Source: Bradyrhizobium sp. CCGB01 (GTDB lineage: Bacteria > Pseudomonadota > Alphaproteobacteria > Rhizobiales > Xanthobacteraceae). Taken from it: 64,000 bases of DNA. Positions 51,378-59,698 of the stretch are shown here, in pieces. Position numbers and translations under genes: made by a program. The stretch lies in the NCBI RefSeq assembly GCF_024199795.1, contig NZ_JANADK010000001.1:7006001-7070000 (forward strand). The letters run 5' to 3'. A model generated the notes under the pieces. The model saw only the letters and a list, made by a program, of their open reading frames with translations, ran no database searches and was not told the origin of the DNA. How positions within the stretch are numbered: position 1 is the first letter of the stretch; each line of letters opens with the position of its first letter.

Positions 51378-52334
51378 TCAGCAAATCGGGCTTGGTAGGC
51401 TTAACCTCAACTAGGGCCATCAGCTCGTCCGTCGCTGCCCGGAGAAGGCAACGTTGTTCTTGCATCTGCCATCATAACGTCCGGACGAATTCCAAGTTCA
51501 TATGCGTGTCATAAAGCCGATTCGTCTGGCCTTCATTGCAGATGCATCGGCTCTGTCGGGAGAGGGGGCAATCGCAATGGCTGCCGGCAGCTCCTATCGG
51601 ACGACGCCTATCGTTGACAGCATGGCGACGTCCGGCCGAGCAATACGTTATTGATCGCCGCCACCGACAGCAGCGTTCGGATAGGTCAAGGCATTAAATA
51701 GATCGAATGCGAGCCGTTCTCAGCATCAACACACCGGCCTAGGCACCGGTCTCCGCCTCCGCCAGCTGTACGCTTCGTCAAACACTCGGGCGGCCTTATC
51801 AATATCTACGGCGAGTTAAACGGGACGCCCTCAAACTCTACCTGCTTCACTATTTGGGAAGTCAGTTGTCGAAGACATCGCTGCGATGACCAAAACCATT
51901 GTTGACGGCGCGGAACTACTCGCGCAACACGATCGTTCATCAAGGACGTCTCGATCCGGGCGTTGATCTCATCCAGAACCAGCTTTCAAGCGGAGAAATC
52001 ACGGGATTTGGTCGGGCGGATTTTCGACAAGTCTTGACCGCACTTTCATGCGCGCCACGAATGTCGCGCTAAACCGCGCTCAAGAGTGGAAAAACAATGC
52101 CCATACGGCGACGAGGCTCGCGGCTGCCAACGAGGCTGGCAAGCAGGAGCACGAGGACACTGGGTCCGGGTTCTGCCTGACGGGCTTCCACGGACTCTCG
52201 ACGATCGGGCGTTGGCGATTGCTGCACATGTTGGAATCCTTCCTCAGAAGCAAGCCCGCGCCAAAGCGTTGGTTCCTGCGGAGGAACAGCGCCGCCCGCC
52301 AAGCGCTCATGTTGGCCGGAACAAAGGAAAGCCC
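51378..52334. other. gene-poor stretch with kinase remnant
   Basis: Contains the hybrid-kinase remnant (51736-52036) and otherwise no intact gene. Confidence 0.5.
51736..52036 (+). pseudogene. hybrid histidine kinase, degraded ATPase-receiver remnant
   Basis: GLGTGLRLRQLY is the G2 box of a histidine-kinase ATPase domain; one base later the frame shifts to FVKHSGGLINIYGELNGTPS, the next conserved strands. About 80 bases on, RNTIVHQGRLDPGVDLIQ is the last part of a receiver domain. Multiple frame breaks and deletions make it non-functional. Confidence 0.7.
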
Positions 52335-52488
52335 ATGGCTGAAAACATTCGATCCGGCACCACGGACAAGCATGCCAAAGACCCCAACCAAAACGAGCAA
52401 GGAAAAGACGAACGACGAGGAGCTCGACAGCTTCCCAGCGTCGGATCCGGTCAGCAGCACGCAGGCATCGAAGGCGCAGCCTGACTGA
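52335..52488 (+). pseudogene. small acidic protein with frameshift
   Basis: MAENIRSGTTDKHAKDPNQN reads in one frame, then after a shift near 52406 the other frame gives KTNDEELDSFPASDPVSSTQ, the usual ending of this rhizobial family. Together they form the family of about 50 residues. Confidence 0.6.
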
Positions 52489-52502
52489 GGCGGCGCAGGT
52501 AT

Positions 52503-52583
52503 TCAAAGCGCTATGATGTGAAGATACATCCCCAGCACGATAGCGATGCTGAGGATGATGATGCCGATGAAAAACCGGCCCAT
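52503..52583 (-). CDS. 26-residue single-pass membrane peptide
   Basis: MGRFFIGIIILSIAIVLGMY then LHIIAL: a short hydrophobic protein with AAGGAGAAGTG just before its ATG. The upstream stop TGA shares a base with this ATG (TGATG), so it is translationally coupled to the basic protein. Function unknown. Confidence 0.6.
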   Translation of the reverse strand: MGRFFIGIIILSIAIVLGMYLHIIAL

Positions 52584-52756
52584 CACTTCTCCTTCCAAAC
52601 ACCCTTAAACTTCTTCGCGGTCTTCTTGACGGCCATGAACTCGCCGCTCGTCTTTTTGCGCTTGGTCGAGGTTTTGGCGAGAGGGTTCTTGAGTTGCGTC
52701 CGCTTCTTCACCGCGCCCTTGCGTGCGTTGTCTCCGGACGGTTTGTTTACCGCCAT
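52583..52756 (-). CDS. lysine-rich small basic protein
   Basis: A 57-residue protein: AVNKPSGDNARKGAVKKRTQ, KTSTKRKKTSGEFMAVKKTA and a final KFKGVWKEK. The MAVKKTAKKFKGV ending is characteristic of a rhizobial family probably binding nucleic acid (inference). Compare with the basic DUF6496-like protein at 688. Confidence 0.65.
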   Translation of the reverse strand: MAVNKPSGDNARKGAVKKRTQLKNPLAKTSTKRKKTSGEFMAVKKTAKKFKGVWKEK

Positions 52757-52916
52757 CGGTGCCTCTAAAACGGCTCAAGGCACGAAGCAGGTTGTTGGTT
52801 CCTGGCAGGAACATCGTCCAGCTTGTGGGCTTTTCATTCCTACGGTCCCCGTGCTCGCGAGGAGGTCGTCAGCGCGCGGTTTACTTGCGGTGTATGGTGC
52901 AGGGCCCGCGCTCTTT

Positions 52917-53141
52917 TTAACCTTCCTGTTTGGGAACGGCGTCGGCGTTGAGTGAGAGCTTGACGACGTCGCCTTCGACCGATCCGACAAGCTTCTTGTC
53001 GATATAGTGGTGATGGTCCTTGTGACCCTCGGGGTTATCCTTCTTCGTCAGCTTGATGCGATCCCCCTCTACTTTATCGACAGTGCCAACCTGGACGCCG
53101 TCCTTACCGACGATTTTCATGTGTTCTCTGATTTCGGACAT
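52917..53141 (-). CDS. DUF2171 protein
   Basis: A 74-residue protein with IREHMKIVGKDGVQVGTVDK and DRIKLTKKDNPEGHKDHHHY, ending ADAVPKQEG. DUF2171 is a small beta-sheet domain (PRC-barrel-like) of unknown role. The His-rich DHHHY may bind metal. GCAAGGAGAAG precedes the ATG. Confidence 0.85.
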   Translation of the reverse strand: MSEIREHMKIVGKDGVQVGTVDKVEGDRIKLTKKDNPEGHKDHHHYIDKKLVGSVEGDVVKLSLNADAVPKQEG

Positions 53142-53311
53142 GTGCTTCTCCTTGCGAAGAGGCAACGGGAACAGCGGTACATCGTTGCAATGCCCTGAGG
53201 GCTGTTCTGGCGAAAGGATGGCGCTGCCCCCAGAGAATCGCAACACTCCTCAGATTTCAATCACTTCCTAAAGTGACGGCCGAGCGGGCTTCCATCTCCA
53301 CCGGTTTCGAC

Positions 53312-53337
53312 CGAACTAGTAGGAGAGCTCCGGCGTT
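53312..53337 (+). promoter_or_regulatory. EcfG-like promoter (CGAAC-N17-CGTT)
   Basis: CGAAC 53312-53316, 17-base spacer, CGTT 53334-53337, 11 bases before the ATG at 53348. The paralogous gene at 2003 has the same elements. Confidence 0.45.
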
Positions 53338-53347
53338 TACCCTGATC

Positions 53348-53722
53348 ATGTCAGACGCTTTTGATTACTTCCGCGCCTACGCTGTTAGAGCCCTTTGCAG
53401 GGCCCGATCGATGCCGCAGGGCAAGATGAAACATCTCCAGCTTATGGCCGGACGGATCTATAATCTCCTCAAGAAAGAGGCCGCTTATGGCCCGAACACG
53501 CAGCACCTCGAGGACTTCCGGGCAGCGCAGAAACTCGATCGATCTTTCGGCGATCGGCCCGATGACGCCTCGACAAAGTCGCTTTGCGCCGGCGACTACG
53601 CGAAGCATGGGACGGTAGGCTCGTTGAGTGGCCTCCGACGCTCGCACCGTGCAAAGGCCTCCTGCGGAAACGCAATGACGCTTGCGGAGATCACGCGCTA
53701 CTTCCGCCACAAGCGGCGCTGA
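53348..53722 (+). CDS. polX-upstream protein fused to polX deletion remnant
   Basis: Residues 1-85 repeat the protein at 2003 (MSDAFDYFRAYAVRALCRAR). The frame then runs through the relic of polX: DNA for its first ten or so codons (GACGCTCGCACCGT) is joined directly to its last codons (MTLAEITRYFRHKRR), matching the C terminus of 2285-3958. About 1.6 kb of polX has been deleted. The stop overlaps the MOSC start (TGATG). The conserved N-terminal part may still be functional. Confidence 0.75.
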   Translation: MSDAFDYFRAYAVRALCRARSMPQGKMKHLQLMAGRIYNLLKKEAAYGPNTQHLEDFRAAQKLDRSFGDRPDDASTKSLCAGDYAKHGTVGSLSGLRRSHRAKASCGNAMTLAEITRYFRHKRR

Positions 53723-54285
53723 TGCCGCAGGGGCACGATCGCTCGCTCGGGGGAAGGGTGGTTGCGGTCGCCGCCGATCGCGGGCACCGTTTCAGCAAAC
53801 CGACGAAGGACCGCATAGTTCTGGTGGAAGGCAATGGCGTCGAAGGCGACGCCCACGCCGGCCCTTTCGTCCGGCACCGCTATCTAGCCCGCCGCAGACC
53901 CCGCCTGCCCAATCGCCGGCAGGTCCACCTGATCCCATCGGAACTCTTCGCAACGCTACTTAAAGCTGGCTTTGAGGTCAGTGCCGGCGACCTCGGCGAG
54001 AACATCACCACTGCCGGCCTGGACCTCGAGCGCTTGCCGCTCGGGTGCCTGATCGAACTCGGGCCGACGGCGATCATAGAGCTGACCGGGCTCCGGACGC
54101 CCTGCGTCCTCATCGACCGCTACCGAGCTGGCCTCAAACGGCACGTGCTCTCGTCGGCGGAAACGGGCCGTCCGTTCAAGTCCGGGGTGCTGGGCGTGGT
54201 CCGGGCCGGCGGGACGGTTGCGGCTGGCGATATCGCGCGAGTTCGGCTTCCGTCCTCGCCATTTCGCGCCCTCCCGGCTCTGTAG
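53722..54285 (+). CDS. MOSC domain protein
   Basis: A 187-residue protein with a molybdenum-cofactor sulfurase C-terminal (MOSC) domain: VEGNGVEGDAHAGPFVRHRY, GDLGENITTAGLDLERLPLG and IELTGLRTPCVLID. MOSC proteins act on sulfur or on pterin cofactors and detoxify base analogues such as YiiM. Its start overlaps the upstream stop, which places it in the polX-paralogue transcript. Confidence 0.82.
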   Translation: MPQGHDRSLGGRVVAVAADRGHRFSKPTKDRIVLVEGNGVEGDAHAGPFVRHRYLARRRPRLPNRRQVHLIPSELFATLLKAGFEVSAGDLGENITTAGLDLERLPLGCLIELGPTAIIELTGLRTPCVLIDRYRAGLKRHVLSSAETGRPFKSGVLGVVRAGGTVAAGDIARVRLPSSPFRALPAL

Positions 54286-54629
54286 AAGGCCCAATATCTC
54301 GACGGCCCGCCCCAGATTATCCCGAGGCTTCATGAGCCGGCCCGATCTGATGATCTTCTTGGCGATCAGTTCGCTGAACGGGTGGCCTTCCACGATCCGT
54401 GATGCTGCCGTCCTCGACGACTTCTGGCATCGATCCAAAGCGGTTGGTGATCACTGGCCTGCCGCAGCCATCGCCTTGATCATGACGACACCGATTCCGT
54501 CCTCGCCGTATGCGCGCCATCCCAACGTCCTCTCATGCGACGGAACATTCAGGTCCGGCGCTGGTTCGCCAAGTTCCCGGCTGCGCGCTTGAGCTCCCAA
54601 GAAGACGCTTGTTCACGGAGAGTCCGCTG
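54286..54629. other. intergenic region with glycosyltransferase relic
   Basis: Minus strand 54290-54530 carries the relic described separately. Nothing else. Confidence 0.4.
54290..54530 (-). pseudogene. glycosyltransferase family 4, C-terminal relic
   Basis: On the minus strand, in broken frames: GEDGIGVVMIKAMAA, GRPVITNRFGSMPEVVEDGS and IVEGHPFSELIAKKIIRSG. This is the nucleotide-sugar region of a GT4 enzyme. A frameshift and loss of the rest make it a relic. Confidence 0.65.
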
Positions 54630-56033
54630 ATGCCACCATCCAACGCGGTCAGAAGCGCTCCTGATCGGCGCCAACGAAGGCTTCTAATCGTATTGGCGAT
54701 GGGATTCGTAGCCTTCGGCGCTGCGGCGGCCGCCCTCTTCTACGTGCTGCAGCCCGAGACACTCCGGATCGCCGTCGGCCCCTCAGGCAGCGAAGATCAC
54801 CACGTGGTCGAGGCGATGGCCGAGGCCTTCGAGGAGGAAAGCAGGACGGTCAGGATCTTGCCGATCACGACCGCAGGAGCGGCCGAATCCCTGGCCCTCA
54901 TGGGCGCCGGCAAAGCCGACTTGGCGGTCGGCCGGGGCGATCTTGCCATGCCGTCCGACGCGCAGACGCTCGCCGTCCTACGTAAGAATTACGTCGTCCT
55001 GTGGTCGCCCTCCGGTCGACAGGGCAAGGACATCAAGAAAAAGGCAGGGGCCAAGATCGCAGAGATGGCCGATCTGTCGGGGCGTAAGGTCGGCATCATC
55101 GGAAGGACCGGCGCCAACGTCGCACTCCTGCGGACAATTCTAGAGGGCTCCGGCGTGCAGCCTGACAAGGTTTCCACGGCTCAATTCGGGACCGAAGAGA
55201 TCGAAAAGCTTGCGCAAGACACCACGCTGGACGCGTATCTCGCCGTCGGGCCCCTCGACAGCAAGATCACGGCCGCGGCCATCGCCGCGACGTCCCGATC
55301 GCGCGGATCGCCGAAGTTTATTCCAGTCGAAACGTCCGAAGCCATCTCACTGAGGCATCCGCGCTACGAAGCCGAGGAAATCCCCGGCAGCGTCTTCAAC
55401 GCAAATCCGGCTTGGCCGGAGGACAAGGTCGACACCATCAGCGTCAACCATCTCATCCTGGGCAAAAAAGAGCTGTCAGAAGCCAAGGCCGCGGCGTTCT
55501 ACCGGCAGCTTTTCGCCGTCCGGGACACGATCACGCAACGTGTCGCCGGCGCCGCGCACATCACGAAGCCGGAGACGGAGAAAGAGGCAGAGCCTTCCGT
55601 GCACCGGGGCGCTGCGGCGGTCATCAACGGGACCGAGCGAACGTTTCTGGACAAGTACAGCGACTACTTCTGGTTCGCCCTGCTTCTGCTTTCCGGCATC
55701 GGTTCGGCAGCCGCCTGGCTGCGTCGCTACCTGAACCGGGACGAGCGAGACGACAACGCCAGCAACCGCAACCGCATTCTCAAACTGGTCTCGGGCATTG
55801 GGGAAGCCCGGTCAGAAGAGGATCTGCTGACATCGCAACGCGAGGTCGACGCGATCATCGCCGAGACGCTCAAGTGCTACGATGATGGAGCAATCGAACA
55901 GGAGGACATGGCCGCATTCGGTTTGGTGCTCGAGCTCTTCGATCATGCCGCCGCCGAGAGGCGAGCCGCGCTGCAGAGCGGTTCGAGCTCTTCGCTTCCC
56001 TTCTCGAAGTCGCCTCGAGGTGGCGTCGGGTGA
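54630..56033 (+). CDS. TAXI-family TRAP-type solute-binding protein with two membrane helices
   Basis: A 467-residue protein with an N-terminal transmembrane anchor (LLIVLAMGFVAFGAAAAALF), a TAXI-type periplasmic solute-binding domain (LRIAVGPSGSEDHHVVEAMA, LPITTAGAAESLALMGAG), a second helix near 375-395 (YFWFALLLLSGIGSAAAWLR) and a cytoplasmic tail of about 80 residues. No TRAP permease lies nearby, so it may sense rather than transport. A GGAGAG site is before the ATG. Confidence 0.82.
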   Translation: MPPSNAVRSAPDRRQRRLLIVLAMGFVAFGAAAAALFYVLQPETLRIAVGPSGSEDHHVVEAMAEAFEEESRTVRILPITTAGAAESLALMGAGKADLAVGRGDLAMPSDAQTLAVLRKNYVVLWSPSGRQGKDIKKKAGAKIAEMADLSGRKVGIIGRTGANVALLRTILEGSGVQPDKVSTAQFGTEEIEKLAQDTTLDAYLAVGPLDSKITAAAIAATSRSRGSPKFIPVETSEAISLRHPRYEAEEIPGSVFNANPAWPEDKVDTISVNHLILGKKELSEAKAAAFYRQLFAVRDTITQRVAGAAHITKPETEKEAEPSVHRGAAAVINGTERTFLDKYSDYFWFALLLLSGIGSAAAWLRRYLNRDERDDNASNRNRILKLVSGIGEARSEEDLLTSQREVDAIIAETLKCYDDGAIEQEDMAAFGLVLELFDHAAAERRAALQSGSSSSLPFSKSPRGGVG

Positions 56034-56141
56034 CGGGCGCCAACAGCCGGCGATGCGGTTTCGGGCTCGGCCTTTCCTTGTCCGACGGAACTCACGATGC
56101 ATCCTACACGTACTTGCCCACTGTTGTCCCGTCGTCCGGCC

Positions 56142-57089
56142 ATGACCCGAAAATCCACGCTGCCTCATCGCCTGCAGCCCATGCTGGCCACGCTGACCGA
56201 TTCACCGTTTGACGATCCCAATTGGGTCTTCGAGGACAAATTCGACGGTTTTCGTATGGTCGCGGAAATCCGCGGGAGCAGGGTCGCGCTCTATAGCCGC
56301 AACGGCAAAATCATCAGCCACTCCTATGTCGAGGTCGCGAAAGCACTTGAGGGCGTGATGGCCGACGCCGTGATCGATGGCGAGCTCGTCGCGATCGGGA
56401 AGGACGGCGTATCCCATTTCCAGTTGCTTCAAAACGCCCTGCGCCACGAGGCTAAGCTTTTGTACTGCGCGTTCGACCTCATGTTCGCAGACGGCGAGGA
56501 CCTGCGTGCGCTGCCGCTCCTCGAGCGCAAGAAGCGGCTCAAGGCCATCCTGCCGCGCCACAAGCTGATCGCGTTCAGCAACCACCGCAAAGGCAGCGGC
56601 ACAAAGTTCTTCGCAGAAGCAGAGCGGAGACATCTCGAAGGCATCATGGCCAAGCGTGCCGACAGCCCGTACGCGTCCGGGCGCCGGACCGCCGACTGGC
56701 TGAAGGTGAAGACCGCGCAGCGGCAGGAGCTAGTTATCGTCGGCTTCACGGCGCCGAGGCGAACCCGACCCTTCTTCGGAGCCCTCGTGCTGGCGGTACG
56801 CGAGGACGATGCGTGGCGGTACATCGGCCACGTAGGCACCGGCTTCAGCCACCAAGTTCTCGAAGAGCTTCACGGCAAGCTCGTGAGGCTCAAGACAGCC
56901 AAATCGCCCTTTCCTGCCAGGGTGAAGGATGAGCAGGTCACTACCTGGGTGCGTCCTTCGTTGGTCGCTGAAGTGAAGTTCGCGGAGTGGACCAGCAAGG
57001 GCGAGCTGCGTCAGCCGGTCTATCTCGGCCTGCGGTCCGACAAAAAGGCCAAGGATATCGTTCGCGAAAAGAGTCGGTCGCGAAAATAA
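56142..57089 (+). CDS. ATP-dependent DNA ligase, LigD ligase-domain type
   Basis: A 315-residue ligase without polymerase or phosphoesterase domains. Motif I FEDKFDGFRM holds the adenylated Lys (residue 33), then VIDGELVAI (motif III-like), GIMAKRADSPY (IV) and WLKVKT (V), and the OB-fold GHVGTGFSHQVLEELHGKLV. It resembles the ligase domain of LigD in bacterial end joining. No Ku gene is seen here. Start at MTRKSTLPHRLQPMLATL. Confidence 0.88.
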   Translation: MTRKSTLPHRLQPMLATLTDSPFDDPNWVFEDKFDGFRMVAEIRGSRVALYSRNGKIISHSYVEVAKALEGVMADAVIDGELVAIGKDGVSHFQLLQNALRHEAKLLYCAFDLMFADGEDLRALPLLERKKRLKAILPRHKLIAFSNHRKGSGTKFFAEAERRHLEGIMAKRADSPYASGRRTADWLKVKTAQRQELVIVGFTAPRRTRPFFGALVLAVREDDAWRYIGHVGTGFSHQVLEELHGKLVRLKTAKSPFPARVKDEQVTTWVRPSLVAEVKFAEWTSKGELRQPVYLGLRSDKKAKDIVREKSRSRK

Positions 57090-57120
57090 TTTCGCCGAGA
57101 CGAAGCGTACGACCTGGAGT

Positions 57121-57945
57121 TCAGCAGGTTTCGCGCTCGGATGCTGAAGGCCACGGCGGCAGGGGCGGCAACCCGAGAGCCTTGCGTATAGGTCCGAACG
57201 ACCGCCGGTGAGCTGCGCATGCGCCGAGCCTCGCGAGCGCCTCATAATGAGCCGGCACCGAGTAGCCCTTGTGATCCGCGAAGCCGTAGCCGGGGTGGCG
57301 CAAATCGAGCGTCCGCATGACGGCGTCGCGCTCGACTTTCGCGAGGATGGAGGCGGCGGCGATGCTGGCGGACTTGGCGTCGCCTTTAATGATGGCCTGC
57401 TGAGGGATGTCGATTTCCTTCAAGCGCTTCGCATCGATCAGCAAGTGCTGCGGCGTCAACCCTAGTCCCTGGACCGCACGCTGCATAGCCTGGATGCCTG
57501 CCCAATAGATGTTGATCGCGTCGATCTCCTCGACCTCGACGAACGCCACACACCAACTCTCTGCCTTTTCCTTGATCTCCTTCGCGAGTTCTTCGCGAGC
57601 TGCGGCGTCGAGTTTCTTCGAGTCGTCGATTCCGACTATCCGCGTGCCCGGTTTGAGAATCACGGCGCCAGCGGAGACGGGCCCGGCTAGAGGGCTCATC
57701 CCGGCCTCGTCCACGCCTGCCACTGCATGATGGCCGCTTTCCCAGAGAGATGTTTCGAAGCGGAGCATCTTGCGGAGACGCTGCCCTTCGGACCTATTTC
57801 CGAAACGCCGTTTGTCGATTGAAGCCAGGATGGCACGGGCTCCCGCGCGGCTGTCGGCCCGCAAGATCTCCTCGATGCTGGCCTCGAGCGGTCTTTTCTC
57901 GACGACATAGCGCTGACGCAATAGATCGAGTGAATACCGGGACAT
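57121..57945 (-). CDS. rnhB: ribonuclease HII variant with N-terminal extension
   Basis: A 274-residue RNase HII-like protein. An N-terminal 70-residue extension includes IDKRRFGNRSEGQRLRKMLR. The catalytic core has Asp-Glu in VAGVDEAGMSPLAGPVSAG, GIDDSKKLD and LLIDAKRLKEIDIP. The usual G-R-G motif after Asp-Glu reads G-M-S, and the third-Asp region is IDAKR, so RNA-DNA junction recognition may differ. Start MSRYSLDLL at 57945. Confidence 0.85.
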   Translation of the reverse strand: MSRYSLDLLRQRYVVEKRPLEASIEEILRADSRAGARAILASIDKRRFGNRSEGQRLRKMLRFETSLWESGHHAVAGVDEAGMSPLAGPVSAGAVILKPGTRIVGIDDSKKLDAAAREELAKEIKEKAESWCVAFVEVEEIDAINIYWAGIQAMQRAVQGLGLTPQHLLIDAKRLKEIDIPQQAIIKGDAKSASIAAASILAKVERDAVMRTLDLRHPGYGFADHKGYSVPAHYEALARLGACAAHRRSFGPIRKALGLPPLPPWPSASERETC

Positions 57946-58199
57946 AGCGGCCTTGGTGGGGTCTGACTCTGGGGAGCGTGTCGATGAACTTTGTGGCAAT
58001 TGTCTGAAGTTAAGCCATGCCCCCTCCTCGACTGCGCAGCGCTTGTCGAAAGGAACCACCGGCTCCCACCTGTGGTCCGGATGGTCTTCGCTGCATCTAC
58101 ACATCGCGTCCGCCGCCCCCAGAACGGAACCAACAGGTGCCTTCGTTCCTTTAGAGGGAGTGGGGCCTCAATCTCAAAGTGCTTCCGAGGGACAGGCCC

Positions 58200-59303
58200 A
58201 TGCTCCGACAGACCGGCAACGAAGAACAGGTTCTAGACCGCACCGCCGAAGTGGCGGCCACCATCGCGGAAGAAGGGCTTCGGTACGTCAGCGACTCCGC
58301 CCCCGGCTACACGCGCAAGCGGACCGGGACCACCTTCAGTTACTACGACAAGGACGGAAAGCGCATCACCGACTCCGGCGTCATCCGGCGCATCAAGTCA
58401 ATCGGCATCCCGCCGGCCTACGAATCCGTGTGGATCTGCCCCTCGGCCAACGGCCACATCCAGGCGACCGGGCTCGATGCGCGGGGCCGCAAGCAGTATC
58501 GCTACCACGCGAAATGGCGCGAGCTGCGCGACCAAAACAAGTACGAGCACATCATCCAGTTCGCAGTCGCGCTGCCCGCGCTACGCGACCGTGTCGCCGC
58601 CGACATGAAGGCGGACGGACTACCTCGCGAGAAGGTGCTGGCCACGATCGTCAGTCTTCTGGAGAAGACGCTAATCCGGGTCGGCAACGCCGAGTATGCC
58701 GAAACAAACAAGTCCTATGGGCTCACCACCATGCGCCGCAAGCATGTTGCGGTTGGCCGCGGCGTACTTCGGTTCGACTTCACGGGCAAGTCAGGCAAAC
58801 AATGGAAGCTTCGCGTCGAGGACAAGCGGATAGCCGCGATCGTGAAGCGCTGCGCGGAGATCCCGGGACAAGAGCTCTTCAAATACCTCGACGACGACGG
58901 ACAGCCCCGCACCGTCGATTCCGGCGACGTCAACGCCTACATCAAGGACATCACGGGCAAGGACTTCAGCGCCAAGGATTTCCGGACTTGGGCAGGGACG
59001 GTTCTGGCGGCGTTGGCGCTGGCCGAATTCAAGAAGTACGACAGCCAGGCCGAGGCCAAGCGCAACGTCGTGGCCGCGATCGAGAGCGTCTCGAAGCAGC
59101 TCGGCAATACGCCGGCCATCTGCCGCAAGTGCTACGTGCACCCGGAAGTCCTGAACGCCTACATGTCAGGTGACCTCGTGAAGATGATTGAAGCCAAAAT
59201 CGCGCAGAAGTTCAAGCGCCAGTACGCCAAGCTCACTTCCGACGAGATTATGGTGCTGGCATTTCTTCGCAAGCGTCTCGATTTTCTGATTGCCCCCACC
59301 TAA
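58200..59303 (+). CDS. DNA topoisomerase IB
   Basis: A 367-residue type IB topoisomerase (poxvirus/bacterial type), which relaxes supercoils by nicking one strand. N-terminal DNA-binding SAPGYTRKRTGTTFSYYDKD, catalytic core with FTGKSGKQWKLRVEDKRIAA and RTWAGTVLAAL, and the catalytic Tyr in CRKCYVHPEVLNAY. GAGGGACAG precedes the ATG at 58200. A decayed paralogue lies at 4492. Confidence 0.9.
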   Translation: MLRQTGNEEQVLDRTAEVAATIAEEGLRYVSDSAPGYTRKRTGTTFSYYDKDGKRITDSGVIRRIKSIGIPPAYESVWICPSANGHIQATGLDARGRKQYRYHAKWRELRDQNKYEHIIQFAVALPALRDRVAADMKADGLPREKVLATIVSLLEKTLIRVGNAEYAETNKSYGLTTMRRKHVAVGRGVLRFDFTGKSGKQWKLRVEDKRIAAIVKRCAEIPGQELFKYLDDDGQPRTVDSGDVNAYIKDITGKDFSAKDFRTWAGTVLAALALAEFKKYDSQAEAKRNVVAAIESVSKQLGNTPAICRKCYVHPEVLNAYMSGDLVKMIEAKIAQKFKRQYAKLTSDEIMVLAFLRKRLDFLIAPT

Positions 59304-59698
59304 GCCGTGGCTTCGGCGTCCTGATCGCCGACAGCCTTGCCGAACGAAGCCGGTCCCGCCCCTCGCACTAACCATGTGAAAAACTTCGGAACATCGCACA
59401 ACGTGCGCAGTTTCAGGTTTTTGCAACAGGGTTGAGTGCTTGAGGCCAGGAAGTGCATATACCGCTTTCGCCTCGTCGACAGCGGCCTGCTGGGCTGGCT
59501 CGAACGCGGCGGGGTTTCCGTAAGAATACCCGCGCGCGAAGTTCGAGCATTGCCGTGAGAGGGCACACATGGCACGGCATGTCATTCCAACCCCTCCCGG
59601 CCGCCGATCCAATTGGGGATTTGAGCGCCGGGAGTGCTAGGCCCGCCAGCGCTCGAAGCTTCGCAGGAAACTCAACTGAGGCCGCCGGCTGAGGCTGT
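59304..59698. other. gene-poor stretch
   Basis: Open frames here look like shadows; a minus-strand segment near 59470-59520 (NPAAFEPAQQAAVDEAKAVY) is protein-like but belongs to no family I know. Confidence 0.3.

Noticed and set aside
58126..58147. GGAAC and CGTT upstream of topoisomerase IB
   Set aside because: Spacer about 13 bases; not a credible EcfG site.
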